DNA of 39,785 bases from Halocafeteria seosinensis. Taxonomy: Eukaryota > Sar > Bigyra > Bicosoecida. The notes under the pieces were generated by a model, which was not told the DNA's origin, ran no database searches, and worked only from the letters and a program-made list of their open reading frames with translations. Of the stretch, positions 1-10,772 are shown piece after piece. Location of the stretch: contig LVLI01001608.1 of the NCBI GenBank assembly GCA_001687465.1, positions 1-39,785 on the forward strand. The letters run 5' to 3'. Every line of letters starts with the position of its first letter. The stretch's first letter is position 1. The position numbers and the translations under genes are program-made.

Positions 1-264
1 CAGATTTTGTTGACTACAGTCCCGACAGACTATGTCTTTAAGCCAAGGATAATGTACCTTGTACAAGTTGTAACTTTTCTTCGCCAACAACAATGAGGAT
101 GTTGCGATGGAGTTCCTGTGTCCTTTGTTGCGACAGAGTCTTGGGTGTCCTATGACTGTGACGAGGGATGGGATTGTTGATACACAACATTCCGGTACTG
201 CAGCACCGAAGGAAGAAGCCTTGCTATTGCTTACTTGTTTTGTACTACCTGTTACATATTGTCC
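1..264. other. Unassigned left edge
   Basis: No recognisable gene. An open frame runs on the plus strand from about 107 to 538, but its translation is Cys/Ser/Leu-rich, has no recognisable motif, and lies opposite the possible retroelement fragment. I treat it as non-coding. Confidence 0.4.
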
Positions 265-585
265 CTATCGCAGCGTCCCGGAAACAAGTGGTGTAGAAAT
301 GAATGTACACGGCCACCGGCAGCCGTTAATTTGCCAGGAATGCATTGCCCGACCCCTGTCGCGTATATGCCCTCTGACAGAGTCTGGCTGCATAACCTCG
401 ATGTCTGATCTTCTCTTCGTGGTTGCGCTTATCGGTTGCTCCGTTTTCGCCCACCTCCCCCAGTACGTGAGTGATCCTGCTATAAAATCTCTGATTGCGT
501 TGTGCCTGTCCAGCCGGCTACCTGCGAGTTCCCCGTGAGAGCACGTGTAGGCATGATTGATTGAGCCATTAGTGTGCCGGGACAC
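265..585 (-). mobile_element. Possible non-LTR retroelement 3'-end fragment
   Basis: The minus-strand translation contains the order RHNAIRDFI, then KTEQP, then RRSDIEVM. This resembles the region after the reverse transcriptase domain in many protist and algal LINE-like elements: a His-Asp/Asn-x-(V/I)-R-D helix, then (V)xxEP, then RPD(I/V). The same domain is clearer in the fragment near 32.4-32.8 kb. Continuation requires frame changes and there is no start or catalytic domain here, so if real it is a dead remnant. The family resemblance comes from memory of the motif order; no search was run. A chance open frame remains possible. Confidence 0.35.
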
Positions 586-939
586 TGTGCCCTGAACAGA
601 GACGGCAGATGTGTTTACTCGTCAGAGTGAAGGTTGATTTTGACGTGCTCCAAGTTGAAGTTGTAGAACACGTAGCTCTATTGTCCAAGACAGTCCAACC
701 CGGTATAGTATAATATTCAAGCCGTATTTTGAGAATCTAAATGCATCAAAGTATTCTACATTGTTTTATCTATCCGAATATATGTAGTGGATTTTATGAA
801 AGAGTCTTATATAGTATATGTTGGGGATTGAAGTTGAAAACCACCAGATCGGTTCAGACATATTCCTGAGCACTTGTACCATTTTGTCTTTCTCATTGTA
901 GCAACTTCCTCATTCAGTGTAGGCATACCATACCCATAA
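586..939. other. Intergenic, no gene seen
   Basis: AT-richer DNA downstream (3') of the minus-strand orphan gene. I see no long open frame, repeat or RNA-like structure. Confidence 0.5.
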
Positions 940-2669
940 CTAAACACATTTCTTGGCTTCCGCTGCTAACCTTTCGAGCTTCTTCAAAGTATTCTCCAGC
1001 CGTGAAAAATCAGGCTTGGAACAGGTCGTCTTAGAAGACGATGTAGAATCTGAAGCCGTGTCGGATGAAGGACTATACAAGCCCTCAATCGACGCACTAT
1101 CATATAACGTGTCCACACTTCTGCGGTAAAGTTCCTCAAACCTGTCACTCCGGGGAGATGAAGCTATCAAATACATGCGGATCCGAACCCAGCGTGGATC
1201 GGAATCAAAAGGGAATCCACGTAAGCGCCGAAGTTGAACATCGTCTGGATCATCTTTGTATACAGAGCGTAAAGCTAAGGCGTATCTCGCCCATACTTCA
1301 AACGTGTGTCCGTGGCCATATGTCTCGATAATCGAAAAGCAGTCTTGAATCAAAGATGCTAGGTGTTCCTGATCTCCTGAGGTTAACTGAAACGTATCGG
1401 GATCTCGTTTGCATCGAATCAGGGCCGTAGCTATCATCGAAGCGAGTCGTGCTATTCCGGTTCTCATCATCCAGTCCCGGGCGCACCAAAACATTATTTC
1501 CAATAATTGAGTGTTCAGAACCTTTTGGTTGAGATGCTCCACATCCCTTGCTATGGGATGACGTAGATATGTTGAGATTAATAATGAATTGCATATGGTG
1601 GCCAACATCATCCGGTAAATGAAGCGAATCCGCTGTTTCTGTTCCGCAAACAATCGTTTTTTGATAGGATTCGAAAGGACATCGACCGGAATGGATGCAC
1701 GGTTCGTTGAACCCTCTACCAACATCCTCCATATTGCATCATTCTGATTTCGGATCTTTGCATTGACATGTGTAGAGAGACCATCCTCCGGCATAAATCC
1801 CTCGCTCCAATCGACTCTTTTACCATACGGCCCGTTTAACGGCAAATCCTCAGGGATGGTGGATACGCAACTTCGAATGTTACCCCAAGCCTTGTTTATC
1901 TTCTCCCGAGCTTGTTCATAGTCCCCTTTCGCGAAAAACGCCCAGGCTTCGTGCTTACCTAAGCGAGAGATAAAAAATGCATCGTCACTCTCAGGAGACA
2001 GTCGACTATAAATACCCCCTAACAGCAGTCCTGGAGCTTTTTCATACTCCCTTTCAGCACTATCGGCATGTTCAATGGCACGGACAGCCTCGGTACCTGC
2101 TTGACCAATTCTAATACGGCCCGCTTCAGAGTCCCTTGATTGTTGCGGCTTTATGTCGCGCTCTAGTTCTTTGAAGTACTTGAGATAATACTGAGCCTTG
2201 TGGAACTCCGCTTCTGCGGTTTTCAATTCTGCTCTGCGTTCGTAACGTCTTCCACACGCGATGACCCATACATGAGTCTTTTGGATACGGATGATGCTGT
2301 GAGAAAAGCGTTTATTGCTAACGATGCGAATGTATTCCTACAGGATGTGATTTCAGCCAGTGAAAACGCTGATGCGTTGTTCGAAGACTATGTTGGTAAA
2401 AACGCTGCGGGAAAGTGGAATCCTTTCCGGTGGATATTCGAATACAGGCTGAGTTCCGTACTAACATCGCAAGATTGGAAGTGCTCCTTCGCCGGCGGCA
2501 TGCGCTTACCTATATGCTACCTAGCGAGTCACGTACACTATCAATATGGATAATAGTACCAGAAACCGTCTGCTAAACTGGAAACGAGACCGATTCCCAT
2601 CCATGCGGCATTGTTTCGGACGAACGGTATAATCCTATCTCGGAATGCATCCTTTACTTTTTTATACAT
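940..2669 (-). CDS. Orphan alpha-helical protein (two-exon model)
   Basis: I do not recognise this protein. A 452-codon minus-strand frame ends with TAA at 940. It stays open to about 2338 but has no in-frame ATG near its 5' end; the first candidate initiator is TTG at 2226. It therefore probably begins in an upstream exon. A good acceptor (pyrimidine-rich, ending cacag) puts the main exon at 940-2296. A candidate first exon at 2560-2669 starts with ATG, ends at a gtacta donor and matches in phase, giving about 488 aa. It would encode a basic N-terminus and a hydrophobic stretch (MGIGLVSSLADGF) that could be a membrane anchor. The 263-nt intron is longer than others here. The main exon is helical, with a TPR-like pair of helices (EAWAFFAKGDYEQAREKINK) and a Ser-rich linker before a charged C-terminal helix. 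The body is well supported; the first exon is tentative. Confidence 0.55.
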
Positions 2670-2839
2670 GACTGACTTCGCTCGAAAATCGGTGTATCAT
2701 CCAACTAATATGTACGGGGGTCCCCCTTTGAAATACACACACCTGCACTTTCAAACACATAGACATACAAGGTTATAGTACGTCTTTCATACAAACCCTA
2801 CACATGCAAGACCGGTCTAAACTCCTTTACTCTTTTCAT

Positions 2840-3840
2840 AATCATCGGTCATGAGGCATCGCCGTGAGCTCAACTTAAGCCGCCCCCTCTTTCTTGCATT
2901 AGGGCGTGGGGCACGGGCACGGTGGACAGCATATCGGAAGAAAACTGCAAGAAGATCCAAGGATTCAAATTCAAATGGTAAAGCATCGCAATGAACATGG
3001 GAATATTTCCATATTAAGGACGGCGCAACCCGAGATCCAACTACCAAACGATTCGAAGTGGTCGTGTACAACGTTTGCGATGATGATGTGACAGACAGAT
3101 CGACTTCATACGTGCCGACTCACCTTAAAACGTGCAAGGTCCACGCCGCGGGCGCTTTGGGTAACCAAGCGAACAATGGCTCTAAGAAACCACCTCCTCG
3201 CGATATCTGTGTATCAGGTGTAAAACCCGAAGGCGCTGCTGTTGGATCCAAGCGGATTAAGACGGGATAACTTCCCCGTTTTGCTACGCTTTTGTCTCAG
3301 TTCATGATGACAGCCAAAGCTGCAGAGCGGGTTCATTCTGCTGGTTCGAGCTTTGATAGCTTGCAAAATTCCACTCACTGTATCACGCAGTTCAAGATTG
3401 AAAGAGTTTATATCCCACCGCCCTGCATACGCACAAATACCACGGGAAACGATGGACACGCGAATCTTGCAGACCGAGTACGCCAGAATCTAGCAAGAAG
3501 CGCGGTCAGATATCCGTGAAATCTACGGAGGATACACTTGACAGCTTGATGGTTGGAATGACAAAAAACGAAGAAACTTATATGGATACACCATCGGCAA
3601 GATAGGTGAACATTCCCGCGTTGTAGATGTTCTGATATTTCGAAGGAGTACCGATGTGACTTCTAATGTCATGCAGAAATGGATGGAAAACATGAGCCAA
3701 GTGGTGGCAGAATGACGCGCTTACGTACTGGGAACGAATTGATGAAAGAAAGGGCGGTCCTCTACACAAACTCTTCAAAATAAAGCCGACTTGAGCGGCT
3801 GTTCAGCCACCTCGGCGCGATACACGCAGACTCACGAAGC
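2840..3840 (+). mobile_element. Decayed hAT-like transposase (BED finger and DUF659-like remnants)
   Basis: No intact frame exists, but transposase-like pieces appear in order on the plus strand. Around 2980-3130 a frame reads TWEYFHIKDG, then VVYNVC, then THLKTC. This matches the spacing of a BED zinc finger with some ligands lost and a stop just upstream. Around 3340-3420 a frame reads FDSLQN then VYIPPP, like the conserved F..(V/L)xN...Y.PPs segment of hAT elements. At 3542-3715 a frame reads LDGWNDKKRRNLYGYTIG and later VVDVLIFRRSTDVTSN, close to the DGWtd..rrs.i.f......v.l.s.D.s segment of DUF659 transposases. These pieces are in different frames or carry stops, so the element is inactive. 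No terminal inverted repeats or target duplications were identified. Identification is by motif order only. Confidence 0.45.
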
Positions 3841-4545
3841 AGTCTGAAACCTGAGAACCTAAAATTGCCTGCTCAAAGTAAACTCTTCTATGTGGCTGAA
3901 GATGCGCGAGCAGAAGCCAGTGACCAGTCTATCTTGGCTGTATACGATAATCCACCGGATTCCAACTCCTCCAATTTATCAGGCGAGACAGAGTCACCGT
4001 CATGTAGTAACGAATTATCGGCGGCATCTTCGGATTCCTCTTCTAACAGCCAGTCGGCTTCGGCAACGTCATCAACTTTGAACTGCAGCAGGCCCGACAA
4101 TGAAGAGGCGTTTTCTGCCTCCGACGAAGCGGGTGCTAACCAAGCCATTTTTGAGATAAACGTTGCGCTCATTCTTGAAGGGATGATTTAGCGTGCTAAA
4201 TTACCCCAGAAGATGTTGTTGACCTAGCCCATCCTCTGGTTATTAGAATTAGCTCCAAAGAGGCAGCGGAGTAGGAAGAGAGAATAAAGAAGGAAGGAAA
4301 ACTACAGGACGAGTACGATTGGACTGTCGAGGCGCTTCTAGTTAAAAATCCAACCAACAATAGACCAACACGACGAAAAATTCCGGCGGAAACGCTCTGC
4401 ATTACATACTTTAAGAACATTTTGTAATTTTGGCATGCCACGTTGGCAAGTGTTTTGAGCGGGCCTGGCACTGCCAGGGTGGCACAGGGAAAAAAAGTTG
4501 TGCCCCACGCCCTACCTCAGAAGCTCGAGGTCATGTGGACCAGGC
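3841..4545. other. Gene-poor DNA with a Ser-rich open frame
   Basis: A plus-strand frame at 3865-4191 encodes a Ser/Asp/Glu-rich low-complexity stretch, open on both strands. It may be the acidic tail of the transposase remnant or chance. From 4196 to 4430 a charged frame is interrupted by a stop (KEGKLQDEYDW, then ALLVKNPTNN). I cannot assign it. Confidence 0.3.
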
Positions 4546-4546
4546 T

Positions 4547-4632
4547 GTGGTGTGGGTCTATGACGTCTATCGGTTGCGATATGAGTTGGAATGTTACCTG
4601 AAGAATTGCTACAGTGGCAGTCAGTGAGGTCG
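4547..4632. repeat. Diverged direct repeat, copy 1
   Basis: This copy contains gagttggaatgttacctgaa, then gaattgctacagtggcagt. It is repeated with substitutions and small gaps at 4721-4797, so a block of about 80 bp has been duplicated 170 bp apart. Both copies keep a frame reading YEL-x-CYLKN on the plus strand. Confidence 0.7.
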
Positions 4633-4720
4633 TGATTCGCGCTGGTGCCTGCATTAGGAGTTGCGGAAGTTCAAAGTTGCAATGAATTCCAAATCGTCAG
4701 TAAGGCACTACACTGTAGGA

Positions 4721-4797
4721 GTGGTGTAGGTCTGTTGCAATATGTATGAGTTGGGATGCTACCTGAAGAATCGCTAAAGTGGCAGTGAGGTGGTGGG
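4721..4797. repeat. Diverged direct repeat, copy 2
   Basis: Partner of the block at 4547-4632, with gagttgggatgctacctgaa, then gaatcgctaaagtggcagt. A 4-nt and a ~12-nt gap plus scattered substitutions separate the copies. Confidence 0.7.
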
Positions 4798-5119
4798 TGG
4801 AAGGCACCGTAAACTCAATAACTCCTGCGGGTGTATTACATCCTGTATTTGACATACTTTCATTTACAGTGTTCAATTCGACACCCTTCTCGGGCTGCTC
4901 CAAGTTCCGAGTTATGTATATATATATGTGTGTGTGTGTCTTGCTGGAGAAAATGGACAATATCCAAACACCATGTGCGATATGGCGATAGGTTGGTTGA
5001 GGTGTGAAGTGCTGTGGTATATTATGTCCTACCGCCGGCTACCGGCTAAATGGAACCAGTTAGGAGATCCCCACACCGTGGAATATCTCCCTAAACCTCC
5101 CAAAATTTCACCCTTGACC

Positions 5120-5121
<2 letters not shown>

Positions 5122-5153
<32 letters not shown>
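5122..5153. repeat. (TG)16 microsatellite
   Basis: Uninterrupted TG dinucleotide tract of 32 nt in intergenic DNA. A shorter TA/TG tract lies at about 4916-4938. Confidence 0.95.
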
Positions 5154-5154
<1 letters not shown>

Positions 5155-6238
5155 TCTGTTGGTACTCCAGTAGCCCTCCGAGTACAAGGTCCACAGATAC
5201 GTAAAGCACCATTTGCAACTACTGCCCATGCTAGGAGAGGACTGCCGCTTGAGGTTTTCTATCACTTCGTCCCAAAACTCCGAGACATAAAATCTGCATT
5301 CAAGCATTTAAGTGACCCCTCTGCAATTGATCCATTTCACTCAGTGGAGCTAATACTTGTCAGCTTTCCAAGGACCAACAACGGGTCACGGTGTCCCTCG
5401 ATTTACCGAGTTTCACTGGCCTATAATCCCCATAGGACGTAAATAACGACAACATGAATGCATTAAATACACAAGAGGGTATGTCATGCTTCGAGCGATT
5501 TGCCGGTACTAGCTGGCTAGGATGATTTTGCCGGCCACTTGTAGTTCCTCATTCGCGGCACTGAAAGCACTTCGTTGGTGCTAGCCATTCGACTGCACAC
5601 CCTTGCGTTGTTCCTGCTCATTCGCTTCTCCCTCCTCGAGCGAGCATGCACTCTGTATTTGAAGGAAGTTAAGACTCGATATCCAGGCCGTATGATAATC
5701 CAGTATAAAATTACCCCTTCACCGGCTTTTAGCTACTAAGCTGGATGTGATTCCAAGCAGAGCTTTCAAGAGCTTTGACAGTGAGAGCCAAAACCAGAAA
5801 GCATATCCACGATCCAGGTATCCTTCCGCCACGAGCGGTGCCATGAGGTGCTGCTGGTGCTTTTCCCTTGCCTCTTAGCGGCCTCAGTGCCAAGGGTGCT
5901 AGTTCAAGTCTCATTCTTTGTTTATATTTCAGCCGTGCTGGCTTCTGTTCCCACCACTCAGCAGCTCAGTATTGTCTTCTTGCAATGATCCTGCTTTGAC
6001 ACTGCTTGCTTCGTCTAGATCGTGGAACTCTGTTGGGCGGATTTCCCCTTCGCTCAGAGTCTCTTCAAATCAAATTAGATCTTGTTTGTTGAGCCACAAA
6101 CACAACACCATACATTCAATGATGCACAATGTAGGGCAATCCCATGACGTTCTAACTGAAAATTAGCACCTGTACTCGAGCCACCCTTCCGCCCGGTTCA
6201 ATCCGGGCTGTCCCAAATCCGGGCTTTTCGCAAGGATA

Positions 6239-6250
6239 CCATATATATGG
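6239..6250 (+). promoter_or_regulatory. Candidate TATA-like palindrome upstream of ValRS
   Basis: Perfect palindrome CC-ATATATAT-GG. It resembles a TATA element or a stretched CArG box. The position is plausible for a core promoter if the 5' UTR is about 130 nt. Nothing else supports it. Confidence 0.25.
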
Positions 6251-6414
6251 CGTACGGTGGGTATACTGGACAACTCTCAACGGGCATCTCTTCGGTCGAA
6301 CTGAAGACATCTAGTATGCGTGATGGTCATTGATACACACATTTTAGCCATGGACCATAGTGGAATGACACGAATTATAATACAACCAAAACAGCATAAC
6401 AAAAGATAAGAAGA

Positions 6415-9400
6415 ATGATGCTCACGAGGGGTTATTCGTCGTGTGTCCCCAAACAGGGTGTATTTGTGAAGCCACTGAAGCGCTTAAAGGGCACATTATG
6501 CTCTAAACGAGGTTTACATGCACTCCCACGAGCTTCCGTCAATCTCCCCTCCTCTAAATGTACGTCTTCACCTGTGCCGTGTGTTCTCATTCGCCCCGTC
6601 AGCGGTGAATAAGGAGCTGCAGATACCCCCATGGCGGAGACGTATGACCCCACGGCCGTAGAGAAGGACTTATATCAATGGTGGGAGGAATCTGGTGTAT
6701 TCGAGGCCAATCGGGGGACAGGCAAGCCTTTCAGTATGGTACGCAGTAGCTCGTTTCAGGAGATAGACGGCTGACGGAAGGAATGAGTGAGACCTGTTGC
6801 AGGTGATTCCTCCCCCAAATGTGACGGGAGCATTGCATATTGGCCATGCGTTGACGGTGACCATTCAAGATTGTCTGGTTCGTTGGAGACGAATGCATGG
6901 TACGGATAGTGCAAGATTAGTGTTATTTGAGCTGTTTTAGACGTCCCTCGGCAAGTGCAGGGGATGATGTCTTGTGGATTCCTGGATTAGATCATGCTGG
7001 AATCGCCACGCAATCGGTTGTGGAACGAAACTTAGAAAAAACACGAGGTTTGAACCGACATGATTTGGGTAGAGACGAGTTTGTTAAGGAGGTATGGCGG
7101 GCACATGATGAAGCAGTGCTAGGTCTCGGTTTATCCGGAATTATGCGTGTGGCTAAATCACAGGTGTATAAGTGGAACGACAAGTACGGCGGGAGGATAT
7201 GTGAACAGCTTAAGAGATTGGGAGCCAGTCTTAACTGGGATAGACAGGTTTTTACTTTAGATGAAAAACGCAACCAAGCCGTCAAGGAAACATTTGTACG
7301 TTTATGGAGACAAGGATTGGTGTATCGGTAAGCGCAAGTACGGCTTTGAACGGGAAAATTCTGGTTTGTCAGTGGTTTGCAATTTTAACACAGTGGAACG
7401 CGCATGGTAAATTGGTGTCCACATCTGCAAACAGCGTTAAGCGATATAGAAGTTGACGTAGCACATATAGCTTCTCCTACGAAACTAAAGGTACCGTCGC
7501 GAAATGGAGGGGAAAGACTGGTGGAGGTAGGGTGGATGGAAACATTTTGCTATCCGGTGGTTGACCCGAGGGGGAGAATTTCACTTTTGGAAGTATCTAC
7601 CACGCGCTTAGAAACTATGCTGGGAGATGTTGCACTAGCTGTGCATCCAGATGATGAAAGATATAAACATCTCGTGGGATCGGTCGTGATTCATCCTTTG
7701 CAGAATCTCAAGTTTGATCCGTTTGCTTACACCAAGGAGCAACTCAAGGACATGTTGTACGGGCAGCACAGTGACAACAGATTAGTAACACTTCCGGTTA
7801 TAGCTGATTCCGAGCTTGTGGACCCGAACGTAGGAACGGGTAAGTATAGAAAGCCGGAGCAGCACTTGTTCATGCACTAGTATGTGTCCTTGTACGACAA
7901 TCCAGGAGTTGTAAAGGTGACCCCTGCACACGACAGCAATGACTTTGCTTGTGCGCAAAGGCATGATCTCCCAATTAGTGACAGCCATATCATTAACAAC
8001 CTTGGAACGATGAATGGGAATTGTGGGCGGTTTCATGGAATGGATAGGTATGCACGGATTTTTTAAAGACTTTGTAAAGCCCCTTACTGAAAATTGACTC
8101 CCTGTGGAACAGATTCGATGCGCGTAACAATGTGAGGGAGGCACTGCGAGAAAAGCAATTGTTCGTCTCTCAGGAACGTCATGAAATGAGCATACCCCGA
8201 TGCAGTCGTAGCGGTGATATCCTCGAGCCGATGTTGAAGCCTCAATGGTTTGTGCGGTGTGATAGCCTTGCTAAGCAGGCCTTGCAACTGACGAAAAAGG
8301 GCAGTTTACAGATTTTGCCGGCCAATCCTTTTGAAACGCTTTGGAAGCAGTGGCTAGAGAATATTCATGATTGGTGTGTTAGCAGACAGTTATGGTGGGG
8401 ACATCGTATTCCGGCATATCGTGTAGTTTTACGGAACAACGTATCAGGAGACGTGATTGTACCAACAGAAACCACTGATACTACTGGGAATGCTGATGGA
8501 ATTTGGATTGTTGGTCGCTCGGAAGATGAAGCTTTGGCGGAGGTGTCGAGAGAATATACGTTGTCTCAGTTGCTGGATCTTTCCGAAGATATTCCTGAGC
8601 AAGATACCGGAGCGTGGAATATTGCTTTGGAGCAAGATGAAGACGTATTGGACACATGGTTCTCCTCCGCGATATTTCCATTGAGTGTCTTTGGTTTTCC
8701 CAACGAGGAACAATGTGGTAAAGACTTAAATGATTACCAGCGGTATTACCCTTTGTCAGTGATGGAAACAGGGTCCGACATACTGTTCTTCTGGGTTGCC
8801 CGCATGGCTATGCTATGTAAGCAACTAGTCGACGAGACTCCTTTTAAGACAGTGTATCTGCATCCAGTCGTTCGAGATCGTAAAGGGCAAAAGATGAGCA
8901 AGTCTTTGGGTAATGTTGTCGATCCTACGTCGATTATGGATGGAAAGAATGTGAACGAATTATTAAATGAACTTGAACAAAACTCCGGAATCCGTGCGTC
9001 CGAAAAACAGTCAGCACGGACGAATTTGCAGAAGGAATTTCCCAATGGTATACCTACATGTGGCACCGACGCCTTGAGGCTCTGCCTTGGCTCCTACTTG
9101 CAGCAAGGGGTTCAGATTAACATGGATGTGAAACGTGCCCAGTCCTATCGCCATTTTTGCAACAAGATATGGAACGCATCGAGGCTCATCTTATCCCATG
9201 CATCAAATGGCAAGGCTCCGAGAGAAACCCAAGCCGAGGAGGGAAGGCAAATCCTTGGAGTATCTTCTCGGCCTTTAGAACACTATGTCCATTCACTGTC
9301 GCTGTGTGACCGTTGGATTCTATCTCAGTTTAGCCGATGTTGCGAAGAAGTGGACCAGTCTCTAGACAAGTACGATTTTGCAAATGCTGTCAGGGCCACT

Positions 9401-10327
9401 CACTCATTTTTTCTGTATAGTCTCTGTGACGTATATTTGGAATGGTGCAAGCCTATTGTAGGACCACCACCAGGAGACAACGCAAGTATTAGCGAACAAA
9501 CAGACGAAGCAAATGCCGCTCGTGTGAAATCTATCCTGTGTCTGCTATTGGACGGTAGCTTGCGACTGCTGCATCCTTTGATGCCCTTTCTTACGGAAGA
9601 AATATGGCAAAGACTGAAAGGATTAGAGGGTGATCTGGTGAATGATGTGCATCCTCGCTCGATAGCGACCGCAAAATTTCCGACCCACGATTCCCTCTGG
9701 CAACAATTGCGGGGCTTTGCAGATTCAGAATCCGACAGAAGGATGGAACTTGTCCTGGAGGCAGTTCGGGGAGTTAGGGAACTCAAACAAACGTTCCGTG
9801 AAGTTTGCGGGAAAGAATCAGGTGATCAAACCCTTCAGCTAATTTCAACCAACGAAGCTGAACGCGAGCTGCTTGTAGATAATCTCGCAATTATGGTACA
9901 GCTGCCGGGCATGGCAAGGGCTGGGGTGTCCGTTGTTGGATCCGCACAGGAGGGGGATGATGTTCCAGTATTACGGGTGAGGATATCCGATTCAATAGAG
10001 GGTAAGTTTTATGGGCAAAATGAAGCAGCTCGCTCCTTACCCTAAACCGTATTCTCTGCAGCTCGAGTTGCGCTGGATAACACCAGCAGCACCAAAACGG
10101 GTCTCGAAGAAAATATTGAACTAAGAAGAAAGCGTATCACAAAGTTAAGAAAGGAAGAAACAAAGCTATCTGAACAAATGAGGCATCCTAAGTATAGTAA
10201 TACACCCGACGAGATCAGACAACGAGACAACTTGCGTCTGAAGGATATACAGCACAAGTGCCACGTCGAGACGGCCGCTTTGAAGGACTTAAAGCGGGCA
10301 CTTGAAACGGTAGATCGCCGCAACTAA
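6415..10327 (+). CDS. Valyl-tRNA synthetase, probably organelle-targeted
   Basis: Charges tRNA-Val with valine. Proposed exons: 6415-6559, 6623-6738, 6803-6899, 6961-7327, 7394-7839, 7906-8047, 8113-10001, 10062-10327. All junctions are GT-AG and in phase, giving 1155 aa. Class Ia hallmarks are present: [16 protein letters not shown] with the HIGH box at about residues 99-102, the insertion/editing domain ([25 protein letters not shown], then KVTPAHD), [16 protein letters not shown], and [10 protein letters not shown] at about 698-702. An anticodon-binding domain and a C-terminal coiled coil (last exon, [19 protein letters not shown]) follow, the ValRS-specific tRNA-contacting arm. The first exon encodes about 48 residues rich in Arg, Lys, Ser and Leu with no acidic residues, typical of a transit peptide. 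A stop at 6610 lies inside the first intron. A second ATG at 6631 (residue 52) could start a shorter cytosolic form. Confidence 0.93.
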
Positions 10328-10772
10328 AATGTTTAATCCTTTTTGTTTCACTCATGTATTTCTTAATCCCGCCTAGCGTCGCCCCTGTTGCTCGAAGAAG
10401 TTGACAGTTAAGGCGCATATTCACAAGTGGTTGCCGTAATGCATTGATGTCGTATATGAGCTGGAAAAATTGTAAAATATGTGGGAAGGCGGAGGATAGC
10501 TTCGGGGAAGACGCAGTTAAGCCCTACAGGGGATTGTCAGAAAACCAACGAGGCGCGGTGGAGATGACGAACTGTAAGGTTAGAAACAGAGTGGTCAAGC
10601 TATGCATACCGTTGATGCGGTCACTTGACGTCTAGCGTAGCAGGCAGTCTACAAGACTCCGGAGGAGCGCATAAATAGATCTACAATTGAACTGTTTCAT
10701 ACCGAGAGTAAAGAGCGAATAAAAAGGTTTCTTGTATCTCTAGAAAGCAACTCTGTGCGTGACGCACGAGTA
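10328..10772. other. Convergent intergenic region
   Basis: Holds the 3' ends of ValRS (plus) and exportin (minus). A 63-codon plus-strand frame at 10444-10635 has no motif, and I take it as chance. Confidence 0.5.

Larger units (their letters stand above)
4798..6414. other. Intergenic DNA upstream of ValRS
   Basis: No gene is supported. A plus-strand frame to 5442 is open for about 95 codons after the TG tract but shows no recognisable motif. At 6191-6208 there is a perfect 6-bp hairpin (gcccgg / ccgggc, 6-nt loop), and the sequence aatccgggc recurs at 6216-6224. At 6239-6250 a 12-bp A/T palindrome (ccatatatatgg) lies about 165 bp upstream of the ValRS start and could be a TATA-type element. 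Confidence 0.5.

Noticed and set aside
2271-2553. Plus-strand open frame with protein-like composition (DTDDAVRKAFIANDANVFLQ)
   Set aside because: No family recognised, under 100 codons, and it overlaps the probable 5' intron and exon of the minus-strand orphan; kept only as a note.
6191-6208. Hairpin gcccgg-ttcaat-ccgggc resembling a tRNA T-arm (B box)
   Set aside because: The loop is 6 nt rather than 7, and no matching acceptor stem, D-arm or anticodon arm can be built upstream.
6605-6622. Possible 18-nt nucleomorph-style intron (gtgaataaggagctgcag) in ValRS
   Set aside because: A 63-nt intron with a better gtacgt donor, matching the 60-66 nt introns of the same gene, explains the stop equally well.
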